A program made the position numbers and the translations under genes. A model generated the notes under the pieces. It had not been told where the DNA came from. It worked only from the letters and a program-made list of their open reading frames with translations, and did not search any database. Positions 19,648 through 28,145 of a stretch of DNA of 33,563 bases are shown one piece after another (positions within the stretch are counted from its first letter, which is position 1; the number at the start of each line of letters is the position of its first letter). Location of the stretch: contig MNHO01000058.1 in assembly GCA_001919285.1 (NCBI GenBank), positions 1-33,563 on the forward strand, read 5' to 3'. The DNA is from an archaeon 13_1_40CM_2_52_13. GTDB lineage: Archaea > Thermoproteota > Bathyarchaeia > 40CM-2-53-6.

Positions 19648-20712
19648 CTGAGAGCAATCGGCGTAACTCCGGGGAAAGCCGGTAGTCTTCGTCTCATTGA
19701 TGCTCCTCAGCCTACTCCGTCCCCCGGACAGGCTCTGTTGCGAACTAGCAAAATCGGTATCTGTGGAACTGACCTGGAGATAATTCAAGGTGGATATGGA
19801 GAAGCGCCTCCGAATTCGGATTATCTTGTTCTGGGGCACGAGTGTCTTGCCACCGTCGAAGACGCACCGAGCAATTCTGCAGGAATCGAGAAAGGCGATC
19901 TTGTAGTCCCAACTGTTCGGCGACCGGACGGCTGCCTTAACTGTCAGAACGGCGAGTCCGACATGTGCCTGACTGGACAGTACAAAGAGCATGGAATCAA
20001 AGGCCTTCACGGCTTCTGCTCGGAATACTCAGTGTCAGACCTCAACTATCTAGTTCGTATCCCAGCAGAATTATCGGACGTTGCTATACTTCTTGAACCA
20101 ACAAGCGTCGCCGAGAAGGGTGTGTTCCAGAGCTTCAAGATTCAAGACAGAATGATATGGAAACCGCAGAAAGCCCTCGTGCTGGGAACTGGTCCAGTGG
20201 GGCTCCTGACAGTGTTGCTTCTCCGGCTAAGAGGCCTCGATGTGACTGCTGTTGCTACGCGGCCGAAGGATAGTCTGAAAGCTCGTCTCGTTGAGAAGAT
20301 TGGAGGAACCTACGTCAACGGTACTGATCAGCCCATCTCGGGTCTCGGAAGGTTCGACCTGATTCTGGAAGAAACTGGAGTCGCCTCTCTAGCAGCTGAA
20401 GCGCAGGGCCTGTTGAACAACAATGGAGTTCTCTGCCTCCTTGGTATCTATCGGCCTAACCTTGCGACTCAGGATATTGGACACTCCTACGATGACATTG
20501 TCCTGGGCAACAAGATAACGTTCGGTTCAGTAAACGCGAACAAAAGATACTTTGTATCTGGGATTCAAGATTTCAAAACCATTCAACAAAAATTCCCTGG
20601 AGTTCTCAAATCGATGTTTACCAAAACAGTTGGACCCTCTAACTACTCTCAAGCCTATAGCCCTACCAAAGATGACATAAAATCAGTGATAGACTTCCAA
20701 AAACTGAACTAA
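19648..20712 (+). CDS. gdh: Zinc-dependent glucose dehydrogenase (MDR family)
   Basis: GICGTDLEIIQGGYGEAP, GHECLATVED, CLNCQNGESDMC lobe-loop Cys cluster, VLGTGPVGLLTVLLLRLRG, GSVNANKRYF. N-terminal homology (RAIGVTPGKAGSLRLIDAPQPTPSPGQALLR) extends upstream of the listed TTG 19738 to CTG 19648; an in-frame TAG at 19636 bounds it. Confidence 0.88.
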   Translation: MRAIGVTPGKAGSLRLIDAPQPTPSPGQALLRTSKIGICGTDLEIIQGGYGEAPPNSDYLVLGHECLATVEDAPSNSAGIEKGDLVVPTVRRPDGCLNCQNGESDMCLTGQYKEHGIKGLHGFCSEYSVSDLNYLVRIPAELSDVAILLEPTSVAEKGVFQSFKIQDRMIWKPQKALVLGTGPVGLLTVLLLRLRGLDVTAVATRPKDSLKARLVEKIGGTYVNGTDQPISGLGRFDLILEETGVASLAAEAQGLLNNNGVLCLLGIYRPNLATQDIGHSYDDIVLGNKITFGSVNANKRYFVSGIQDFKTIQQKFPGVLKSMFTKTVGPSNYSQAYSPTKDDIKSVIDFQKLN

Positions 20713-20761
20713 GGTTGCTTGGTTCGGTCGTGCGTTATGCGACGTCTCGGCAACTGGAATA

Positions 20762-21850
20762 TCACCAAGGATTGTTGACTAGGCTCCTGTCTATCTCAGA
20801 CAAGGTTCGTCTACCCGTGAGGGCCATAACCGTCGCGAGGTCAGTCTTGAGTAGAGATAGCAGCTTTGAAACACCTGCCTCTCCCCCTGCTGCGAGGGCC
20901 CAGAAGACTGGGCGTCCGAGCCCGACTGCTCTTGCTCCGATTGCGAGAGCCGTGATAATGTCGCTGCCTCTTCGGATTCCACCGTCAAAATAGACCTCGA
21001 CCTCGGACCCGACCTCTTCTGCCACTTCTGGAAGTGCATCCAGTGAAGCCGGAGCATGATCCAGCTGGCGTCCGCCATGATTAGAAACTACAACGCCTTT
21101 AGCGCCATGATCAGCAGCCCGTCGAGCATCCTCGCGAGTGAGGATTCCTTTCAAAACCAACGGGAGCCGAGTTATTTCACGAATGCGGTCAACGACGTCC
21201 CAAGTGTTTGAGGCTTCCTTGCGAATATGGGCGTGATCGCCGTCGACGATAGGGTTTCTGAGAGGACGAACAACCTCCCTCCCATTTCCCAGAATGATCG
21301 AAGAGGCCAATGGGGAGCCTGCTTGGTTCTCCTTGTCGCGGGTGCCCGCGACCGGCATGTCTACGGTTAGGATTATGGCCTTGTAGTCGGCCTTCTCGGC
21401 CCTTTCGACCAGGCTCTTCGTGGCTGAGAATTCTGGTTGTAGATAGAGCTGGAACCATCTGGGACTCGTCGTAACTGCCTTGGCTATGTCTTCGAGCGAT
21501 ATTGAAGATAGTGTGCTGAAGGTGGCGAGGATGTTGGCCTTGCCTGCGGCTCGTGCGGTCGCAGCCTCGGCATCCGGGTGCACGAGGCCATGGGAAGCAG
21601 TTGGAGATACGTAGAACGGCGCGGACACTTTAGTTCCGAGGAGGGTCGCGCCGAATTCTAGATTCTCAACATCGACCAGAACTCTTGGTCGTAGGGTCCT
21701 GCGGTGGAATGCTTCGCGGTTCGCCCTCATCGTCCATTCCTCGCCGGCGCCACCTTGGATGTAGGCCCAGGCAGACTTGTCGGTCTTCCTTGAGGCGGCC
21801 TCTTCGAGATCGCTTAGCGTTGAGAAGCCGGCTTGTGAGTCGTTTGTCAT
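20762..21850 (-). CDS. FMN-dependent alpha-hydroxy-acid oxidase/dehydrogenase
   Basis: 362 aa; AWAYIQGGAGEEWTMRANREAFHRRTLRPRVLVDV, SPTASHGLVHPDAEAATARAA, LKGILTREDARRAADHGAKGVVVSNHGGRQLDHAPASLDALPEV, VYFDGGIRRGSDIITALAIGARAVGLGRPV. Confidence 0.92.
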   Translation of the reverse strand: MTNDSQAGFSTLSDLEEAASRKTDKSAWAYIQGGAGEEWTMRANREAFHRRTLRPRVLVDVENLEFGATLLGTKVSAPFYVSPTASHGLVHPDAEAATARAAGKANILATFSTLSSISLEDIAKAVTTSPRWFQLYLQPEFSATKSLVERAEKADYKAIILTVDMPVAGTRDKENQAGSPLASSIILGNGREVVRPLRNPIVDGDHAHIRKEASNTWDVVDRIREITRLPLVLKGILTREDARRAADHGAKGVVVSNHGGRQLDHAPASLDALPEVAEEVGSEVEVYFDGGIRRGSDIITALAIGARAVGLGRPVFWALAAGGEAGVSKLLSLLKTDLATVMALTGRRTLSEIDRSLVNNPW

Positions 21851-21883
21851 GATAACGATAGAGGATGTGGCCGGTTCTCTACT

Positions 21884-22576
21884 TCAATCTGAGCCTATCG
21901 CTGCAACCGTTGCTGCTATGCTGTTTCTTAAAGTCAGGACATTTTGGGCGACTGGTGCTGATTGGTTGTAGACGCTCGACCCGGCCACCAAGACTGTAGC
22001 ACCCGATTTCACAGCTAGTGGCGCTGTCTTCGCATCGATTCCTCCATCCACAACGATTGACGCTTTCAAGTGTCGCTGGTCTATCTCTTGCCTAAGACGC
22101 TGAATCTTGCTGAGCTGATCTTCCATGAAACGCTGTCCCGAGAATCCCGGGTGGACTGTCATCACCTGGACACAGTCCGCAGCATCGAGGACTCTCTCCA
22201 CCGTGGTGACTGGCGTCTCGGGGTTTATGGCGACTCCTGCTTCGACCTTTAGCTTCTTGATTGCCTTGAGAACCGTTGGAAGATCCTTGCAGACTTCTTC
22301 GTGCACAATGATCCTGTCTGCCCCTGAGAGCGCAAATTCTTCAAGAAAGCTGTGGGGATTATCGATCATCAGATGTGCGTCCAAGAATAGGGCTACTGAT
22401 TTTCTCAATGCTTTGACGACTCCGGGTCCGAATGTCAGGTTTGGGACGAAGTGTCCGTCCATTACATCTATCTGTATGCCTTCGACCCCGGCATCCTCTG
22501 CTTCTTTGGCTTGCTGACCTAGTCGGGTAAAGTCCGCGCTCAGAATCGAGGGCTCGATAGAGATCCGTGGCTTCAT
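21884..22576 (-). CDS. rpe: Ribulose-phosphate 3-epimerase
   Basis: 230 aa; IEPSILSADFTRLGQQAKEAEDAGVEGIQIDVMDGHFVPNLTFGPGVVKALRK, DAHLMIDNP, VMTVHPGFSGQRFMEDQLSKI, VDGGIDAKTAPLAVKSGATVLVAGSSVY. Confidence 0.94.
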   Translation of the reverse strand: MKPRISIEPSILSADFTRLGQQAKEAEDAGVEGIQIDVMDGHFVPNLTFGPGVVKALRKSVALFLDAHLMIDNPHSFLEEFALSGADRIIVHEEVCKDLPTVLKAIKKLKVEAGVAINPETPVTTVERVLDAADCVQVMTVHPGFSGQRFMEDQLSKIQRLRQEIDQRHLKASIVVDGGIDAKTAPLAVKSGATVLVAGSSVYNQSAPVAQNVLTLRNSIAATVAAIGSD

Positions 22577-23505
22577 GCTGGCTGGCTCTTTGAATGATAG
22601 AGAGACTCGAACTCCTGGACCAGATCTGAATCTCCGAGATAGGTTGGGACTCGCTGGACGATGCTGCTCGGTTCAATATCGAGAATGCTCCCTGTGCCCG
22701 TGCTCGCTCGGCCCCCAGCCTTCTCTGTGATGAAGCTCACTGGGTTCGACTCAAACTGCAACCGATATTTCCCGTCAGGAGCATCAGTCAATTCGGGATA
22801 TGCGAAGAATCCACCCTTTGTCAAGACCTGATTATAGTCACCGACGAAAGACCCGCCGTATCGAAGGGACATCTTGCGCTTCTCCAGACTCTCCACAAAC
22901 TCTCTTACTCTTGGAGTCCATTTCTCCCTTAGGCCTCCGATACCATAAACCGTTGGTGGTTTGGGAAGCTGGCGGACCAGACCATCCGAGATGAACCTGG
23001 TTCCTTCAGATCCTCTGCCGAGGGCTGCGAAGGTCCGAACGCCATCGTGAAGTGCTAGCACCAGCTGATGATACGGCCCGTAGAGGAAGTACATCGCTGC
23101 ATGAAGGCCCCTTCCTCTTGCAGGCAACGGCTTTTCGCGGTAGACTCCAACAATGGTTCCCAGCAAATTATTGCTCTTCAAATTTGAAGAACCGTCCAAC
23201 GGGTCGAGAACGATCGAATATTCTCCGGCTTTTGCTTCCGCAACCTCTTCCATCTCTTCCGAAGCGAGTCTCTTGACGAGGCCACTTCTCAGGAGCTTTT
23301 TGGTGAAGAGATCGTTTGACCAGACATCGATCTGCAGCTGCTTCTCTCCGTAGGGATTGATGCCTCCCGCAAAACCGAGCTCTTTCGGAATCATCTCCCG
23401 AACCTGGGTAGACAGTTTAGCGATTAGTGAGATCAGCCTGTAAAGACTCCTCTCCTCGGTCCCAATGATCTCTTTGAGCGTCTTGCCCTTCATTCGACTA
23501 ACCAC
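22573..23505 (-). CDS. fbp: Fructose-1,6-bisphosphatase, class I
   Basis: 310 aa; LASEEMEEV, YSIVLDPLDGSSNLKSNNLLGTIVGVYRE, LRYGGSFVGDYNQVLTKGGFFAYP, KYRLQFESNPVSFITEKAGGRASTG. Overlaps rpe start by 4 nt (ATGA). Confidence 0.92.
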   Translation of the reverse strand: MVSRMKGKTLKEIIGTEERSLYRLISLIAKLSTQVREMIPKELGFAGGINPYGEKQLQIDVWSNDLFTKKLLRSGLVKRLASEEMEEVAEAKAGEYSIVLDPLDGSSNLKSNNLLGTIVGVYREKPLPARGRGLHAAMYFLYGPYHQLVLALHDGVRTFAALGRGSEGTRFISDGLVRQLPKPPTVYGIGGLREKWTPRVREFVESLEKRKMSLRYGGSFVGDYNQVLTKGGFFAYPELTDAPDGKYRLQFESNPVSFITEKAGGRASTGTGSILDIEPSSIVQRVPTYLGDSDLVQEFESLYHSKSQPA

Positions 23506-23530
23506 CTCAGCATCCGTCGGTTGTGTTGAC

Positions 23531-24640
23531 TCATTTCAAATCTTTAATGACTTTCGAGAACTCGGACCATGCTGCCTTCGGTTTTCCCTTATTGTCGAAC
23601 AGGCCAAAATGATTCTCTTGAGGCGGAAACGATCTCCAAGCCGTGTCGATAAAGCGCCATATTCCGATTCCGGTCACACCGCCAAGTCCGTACGCTTCTC
23701 TGCAGGCATCCGATACGTACTTGGCCTGACTCTCAGCGGAGTATGCTAGGAGTGATGGCCCGCTGGGATATCCTGTCTCAGAGACCATGACAGGCTTGCT
23801 CAATTTCTTCGCTACTCGGTCAGCCAGTTTCAGGACCTTCGTGTTGATTGGATGAGAGATCTTGTAGTTTGGGTAAAAGTCCAAGCCGAGAATATCGCAA
23901 TAGGATGAGTAGATTCCAGGGTCCAAGACCATTGCATCGGCCTCAAGGTTAATGATCGTTCTGGCGGACGGGTCTTCTCTATGAACTGTGTCGTTGAGTG
24001 TCTGTAGAAGCTCGTGTCTGAATCCATGTTCATGCACCCAGGCAAAGCCTGACCGCCATCCCCCAGCTTCGTGTTCAGCCCACCAGTTCGGCTCGTTCTC
24101 AATCTGCCAAGACTTGATCCGATCCTTGTAATGGCGCACCATAAGCTGTGCATGAATGGAGGCTCGTTTCAGGTATAGATCTCGGTTCGGGTCAGGCTCC
24201 AACCCCTGAGGAAGCATCCGTTGATATCCGCAAGCTATCACCGGGACGACTCCCACACCTCGACTTGTCAAAGTATTGACGAGATCATCGAGGGGCCATT
24301 GGGAGTAAGATTGGTCGAGTAGCTGATCGAGTGATGATTCAGAGATAGGAATTGGTTCGAAGTATTTCCACGGAAACCAGCAACGGACAAAATCGATCTT
24401 CGCCTGGACGAGATTATCCGCGAGAGCTAAGACGGCTCGGCTCGCGACAGTCCTGGGCTCTAACTCTCCATGCTCTCGGATCTCTTGGTCGTCAGCTTCG
24501 TCGAGAATCTTGCCCTCAGGCAAACTCACGGATAATAGATGGGGAATAATTATTGACCTGGGAGGAAGTATTCCACTATACCTCCACGGATCGTCAAGAT
24601 TTAGCCCGAATGCGAAGCGTTCTCTGAGATCCAACAACAT
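23531..24640 (-). CDS. Clan GH-A-like TIM-barrel glycoside hydrolase, family not assigned
   Basis: 369 aa; IDFVRCWFPWKYFEP, IKSWQIENEPNWWAE (candidate acid/base), CDILGLDFYPNY, KPVMVSETGYPSG (candidate nucleophile), GIGIWRFIDTAW. Confidence 0.75.
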   Translation of the reverse strand: MLLDLRERFAFGLNLDDPWRYSGILPPRSIIIPHLLSVSLPEGKILDEADDQEIREHGELEPRTVASRAVLALADNLVQAKIDFVRCWFPWKYFEPIPISESSLDQLLDQSYSQWPLDDLVNTLTSRGVGVVPVIACGYQRMLPQGLEPDPNRDLYLKRASIHAQLMVRHYKDRIKSWQIENEPNWWAEHEAGGWRSGFAWVHEHGFRHELLQTLNDTVHREDPSARTIINLEADAMVLDPGIYSSYCDILGLDFYPNYKISHPINTKVLKLADRVAKKLSKPVMVSETGYPSGPSLLAYSAESQAKYVSDACREAYGLGGVTGIGIWRFIDTAWRSFPPQENHFGLFDNKGKPKAAWSEFSKVIKDLK

Positions 24641-24695
24641 TACAGCTGGCCGCCCCAGCTTAGCCTCTAAAAGTGTTCATTCATCGATCGTCAGA

Positions 24696-25382
24696 ATGGA
24701 TTTACACTTCTCAAAGCATATCTTGGAGAGACGAAAACCCCCTCCCATGGGCGAGACTTTCCTTGGGGGAGTTGCAAGCCCGTACATTGGTAGACTAGCA
24801 AACGACGCTCTGAGGGATGGGTTTACAACTCGCGGCTACGGACCCTACTTCACGGACAGCCATCTGATAGGTGTTCCATACAAGAAGATAACATCTCGAA
24901 CGTTTCGTCCCGCATATGTGATTTCCCTCATTTGGATAGTATCCCTCGTATCTCTTGTAGCATACGCAGTACTGACTGGCGCTCAGCAGCTCTATCCTCT
25001 ACCTGCAGTGATGGGCCTGGTGCCAGTGGCACTCGCATTTCTCGTGTACTTGAGCCCCCGACAAGCGACAAACCGAACACGGCGCCAAGAAGCCACTTCG
25101 ATCAACGATCTAGTAGATCAGCCGCAGGACCTTGTCCTGGAAAGAAGCAACATTTCCCAAGTAACGTATCAGTTCCCCATGATTAGCATCCTGATGAAAT
25201 CAGGAGAGTGGTATTATTTTGGAGTTGGAAGCTGGGGTTCAGGTTATGGCCATTCGCGAAAACGATTGACAGTGCTCCTTAGCTTGTTTCAAAGGTTCTG
25301 CTCGCAAAGCCCACCCATTAGCATGTTTGACAGACGCAGGAATCAAGTGGAGATTCTCTCGAAAGGAGAGATTGCATCATGA
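24696..25382 (+). CDS. Membrane protein of unknown function
   Basis: ORF opens at 24510; likely start ATG 24696 (MDLHFSKHILERRKPPPMGETFLGG), which avoids overlap with the divergent GH gene. Two TM helices (VISLIWIVSLVSLVAYAVLTG, VMGLVPVALAFLVYL). Confidence 0.6.
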   Translation: MDLHFSKHILERRKPPPMGETFLGGVASPYIGRLANDALRDGFTTRGYGPYFTDSHLIGVPYKKITSRTFRPAYVISLIWIVSLVSLVAYAVLTGAQQLYPLPAVMGLVPVALAFLVYLSPRQATNRTRRQEATSINDLVDQPQDLVLERSNISQVTYQFPMISILMKSGEWYYFGVGSWGSGYGHSRKRLTVLLSLFQRFCSQSPPISMFDRRRNQVEILSKGEIAS

Positions 25383-25391
25383 TGCCGGAGA

Positions 25392-27326
25392 ATGCGCATT
25401 GTACCTGTTCCATCAATCCTATGGGTTCAGATACCTAACCCATTTAAGATTCGAGTCACCTCGGACTCGCTTACAGAGCATCGGAAGATGTTTTCGACCA
25501 GCCAGCAAGCTCCAATGGGGAACCGTTCAACCCTTGTCACAATTGGGAAGAACGGGGAGTTGCGTCATCTCTTCTGGCCGAGCCACAATTATCCGCAACA
25601 CGTTCGCGGATCCCTTCCAGGGATCTTGGTCGGGCGAAACGGCAACGAATCTTTCAGCTGGTTGACTGATGATCCTTGGATACGGAAACAACGATTTCTT
25701 CCTGATAGCACTATTCTCGAAACAAGTTTTGCGAACCCTGAAGGTATACAGGTAAAGGCGACTGATCTTGTTCTGCCTAACAAGGACGCTCTGGTCCGGA
25801 TCTTCGAAGTGGCCAATGGAGGTAGCGAGGCTTTGAAGATCAGTTTTCTCTATTACAACGATTTCGACATAGCCGAGACACCGTCGGGCGATGCTTGCTA
25901 TTATGATGAGAAGACTGACAGTGTCGTTTCGTACAAGCGACACTACTGGTTCACGTATGGTGCAGACAAACCCTCTTCACAGCACCAGTGCGGAGTGCAT
26001 GAAGAAGGATCGGACGCCTTTGTCGATGCCAAAGATGGTCAGCTCGTCGGAAACTCCCTAGCCCTGCATGCAGGTGTGAAGGGAGTAAATTCCTGTCTAA
26101 AATGGAACCTTGGCGACCTACCTCAGGGCGCGAGGGAACAGCTTGTCCTTCTGATGACCTTCGGCCACAACAAGCAACAGGCTCTCGATATCTTGGAAGA
26201 GGCCAGACAGAGTTCGCTCGCAGAAATGGTCAACGATGTGAATCGATCCTGCCAGGACTGGCTTAGAAGGAACAAGGCTACAGTGGTCCAGGAACATTGG
26301 AGGGAACTGCTTCGAAGATCGTTACTTACCCTCCAGACCCTTGTCTCTCCTGACCTTGGAGGAATAATCGCGGCCCCAACTCTGGAGCCTGACTATCGCT
26401 ATGTCTGGTCGAGAGATGGTACGTACGTAGCTTATGCTCTGGATCGCTGTGGCTACAATCACGACGCGGCAGCTTTCTATCAATGGTGCAAGGAAGTCCA
26501 GCAGCCTGATGGCGGTTGGGCCCAGAGATACCATATTGAAAAATCTCCGGGTCCTTCTTGGGGAGAACAGGAGGATCAGTGCGCAACTATTCTCTGGGGC
26601 ATCGGCCAGCACCACACTTTGACGAGGGACGAGGAGTTTCTTGCTGACATGTGGCCGACAGTGAAGAAGGGCGTCGAGCATCTCCTTCGAAACAGGGACC
26701 CCGACACGAGGCTCGTAGGACCCTCCTTTGACCTATGGGAAGAAAAACAGGCTCTTCACACATACACGAACGCCGCCGCCACAGCCGCCCTGAGAGAAAG
26801 CGCTAGAATCGCCTCGACCCTCGGTTACGAAGTGCTATCCAACGCATGGTCAAACGAGACTAAGAATTTGCAGACTGCAATCGTCAAACATCTGTGGGAC
26901 GAGCAGAGTGGCCGGTTCCTGAAATCTGTTAAGCCCTACGACTCTTCCATCGACACAGCCATACTCGGCCTTACCTATCCGTTTAGAGTTCTCGAACCGG
27001 ATGATCCCCGAATCCTCAGCAGCTCCCGACAGATCGAGACCGCATTCACCTACGCTTCCGAAGGGATCGGGCGGTACCCGGGCGACACGTACCATGGAGG
27101 AAATCCATGGTTCATCACTACCCTCTGGATGGCGCTCTACCGTTGCCAGCAGGGAAATTATGAGAAGGCGAAGACCCTCATCGAATGGTGCGTGAAACAT
27201 GTTGACGAACTACAACTCTTTGCAGAGCAGGTTCACAAGGACAATGGAGAACCGATATCCGCGTCGCCTCTCGCCTGGTCCCACGCTATGTTCATTCTGG
27301 CACTTCTCGATTACAGAGACGCATGA
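25392..27326 (+). CDS. Second GH15 family hydrolase (glucoamylase/trehalase-like)
   Basis: Up to 644 aa (true start may be ATG 25488 or 25515); GNRSTLVTIGKNGELRHLFWPSHNYPQHV, LEPDYRYVWSRDGTYVAYALDRCGYNHDAAAFYQW, DGGWAQRYHIEKSPGPSWGEQEDQCATILWGI, RYPGDTYHGGNPWFITTLWMAL. Confidence 0.9.
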   Translation: MRIVPVPSILWVQIPNPFKIRVTSDSLTEHRKMFSTSQQAPMGNRSTLVTIGKNGELRHLFWPSHNYPQHVRGSLPGILVGRNGNESFSWLTDDPWIRKQRFLPDSTILETSFANPEGIQVKATDLVLPNKDALVRIFEVANGGSEALKISFLYYNDFDIAETPSGDACYYDEKTDSVVSYKRHYWFTYGADKPSSQHQCGVHEEGSDAFVDAKDGQLVGNSLALHAGVKGVNSCLKWNLGDLPQGAREQLVLLMTFGHNKQQALDILEEARQSSLAEMVNDVNRSCQDWLRRNKATVVQEHWRELLRRSLLTLQTLVSPDLGGIIAAPTLEPDYRYVWSRDGTYVAYALDRCGYNHDAAAFYQWCKEVQQPDGGWAQRYHIEKSPGPSWGEQEDQCATILWGIGQHHTLTRDEEFLADMWPTVKKGVEHLLRNRDPDTRLVGPSFDLWEEKQALHTYTNAAATAALRESARIASTLGYEVLSNAWSNETKNLQTAIVKHLWDEQSGRFLKSVKPYDSSIDTAILGLTYPFRVLEPDDPRILSSSRQIETAFTYASEGIGRYPGDTYHGGNPWFITTLWMALYRCQQGNYEKAKTLIEWCVKHVDELQLFAEQVHKDNGEPISASPLAWSHAMFILALLDYRDA

Positions 27327-27395
27327 CAGGGGCGCGGGTCTTTGAAGAGCCTTTAGAATTCAGGTCGGAATAAACAAAAGAAACTCGGGAATTTC

Positions 27396-27431
27396 GAAGT
27401 AGAAGTCAGATAACTCGTCGGATTCTACTTC
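27396..27431. other. Perfect 9-bp inverted repeat (hairpin) downstream of the second GH15 gene
   Basis: GAAGTAGAA (27396-27404) / 18-nt loop / TTCTACTTC (27423-27431), followed by pyrimidine-rich cttactcttcttttt; possible transcription-termination region. Confidence 0.45.
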
Positions 27432-27714
27432 TTACTCTTCTTTTTGGGCTTAGCTCGCGTCCCGAATTCACCGTATCACATATAAGTGGACTTTTGAATA
27501 TAAATCTATTGTATTCTGCGGATGTTTTCAAAACTGATAACTATTCTGGGATTGTTTACCCAAAATTACCGTATTTCTCTCACTTTCTAACTTCCGATAC
27601 GCATCTATCCATTTTCTGGAGAATAAGTTCCCCAGGATTCACCAGATGCGGTCAATGAATCCAATCCTTTCTGAGTACTCACATCTCAATGTCAAAATAT
27701 TGAGATCGAAATTA

Positions 27715-27994
27715 TCAGAGATGCGCTCCGCAATTGGAGCAGTTTTGACTGGTCTCGAGATTCAACGCGCCACAGTATTTGCATCTGACTTTGACGATCT
27801 CCCTAAGCACCTCCGTGTGAGTCGAAGTGGGATCGGGTTTCTTCTCGACCCCCCCCCATCGCTCCCACCATCACCAGCATGACTCCGATCAGCATGATGA
27901 AGAACGAGATACCGATGGCGAAAAAATTCGCTGTATCCAGAACAACGACCAAGACTGAGAAGACGAGCAGGAACACTCCAGTGAAGCTGGTCAT
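27715..27994 (-). pseudogene. Small membrane protein with C-terminal zinc ribbon, reading frame broken at a G9 tract
   Basis: Frame 1 from ATG 27994: MTSFTGVFLLVFSVLVVVLDTANFFAIGISFFIMLIGVMLVMVGAMGG. Skipping one G in the G9 run (plus-strand C9, 27849-27857) continues VEKKPDPTSTHTEVLREIVKVRCKYCGALNLETSQNCSNCGAHL-stop (CxxC-x10-CxxC ribbon). Confidence 0.75.
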
Positions 27995-28145
27995 CTTGGA
28001 GTTCGCCGCTCTGGGTTGTTTTGACAAAGATAACCCGCACCACGTGTAGCGGCGTTGAATTGATGCCGTTACTTGTTGATATTTTGAACAGTTACAGTCG
28101 AGGATGATGATCAACGTAAGATCGGCGTTTGAAGACAGTCCAAGT

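Noticed and set aside
27433-27480. Minus-strand Lys-rich tail GEFGTRAKPKKKSKK-stop resembling a chromatin-protein C-terminus
   Set aside because: Frame is closed by a stop only 16 codons upstream and has no start; probably incidental.
27646-27882. 78-aa plus-strand ORF MRSMNPILSEYSHLN...
   Set aside because: Antisense to the reconstructed zinc-ribbon frame; the zinc-ribbon reading is far more convincing.
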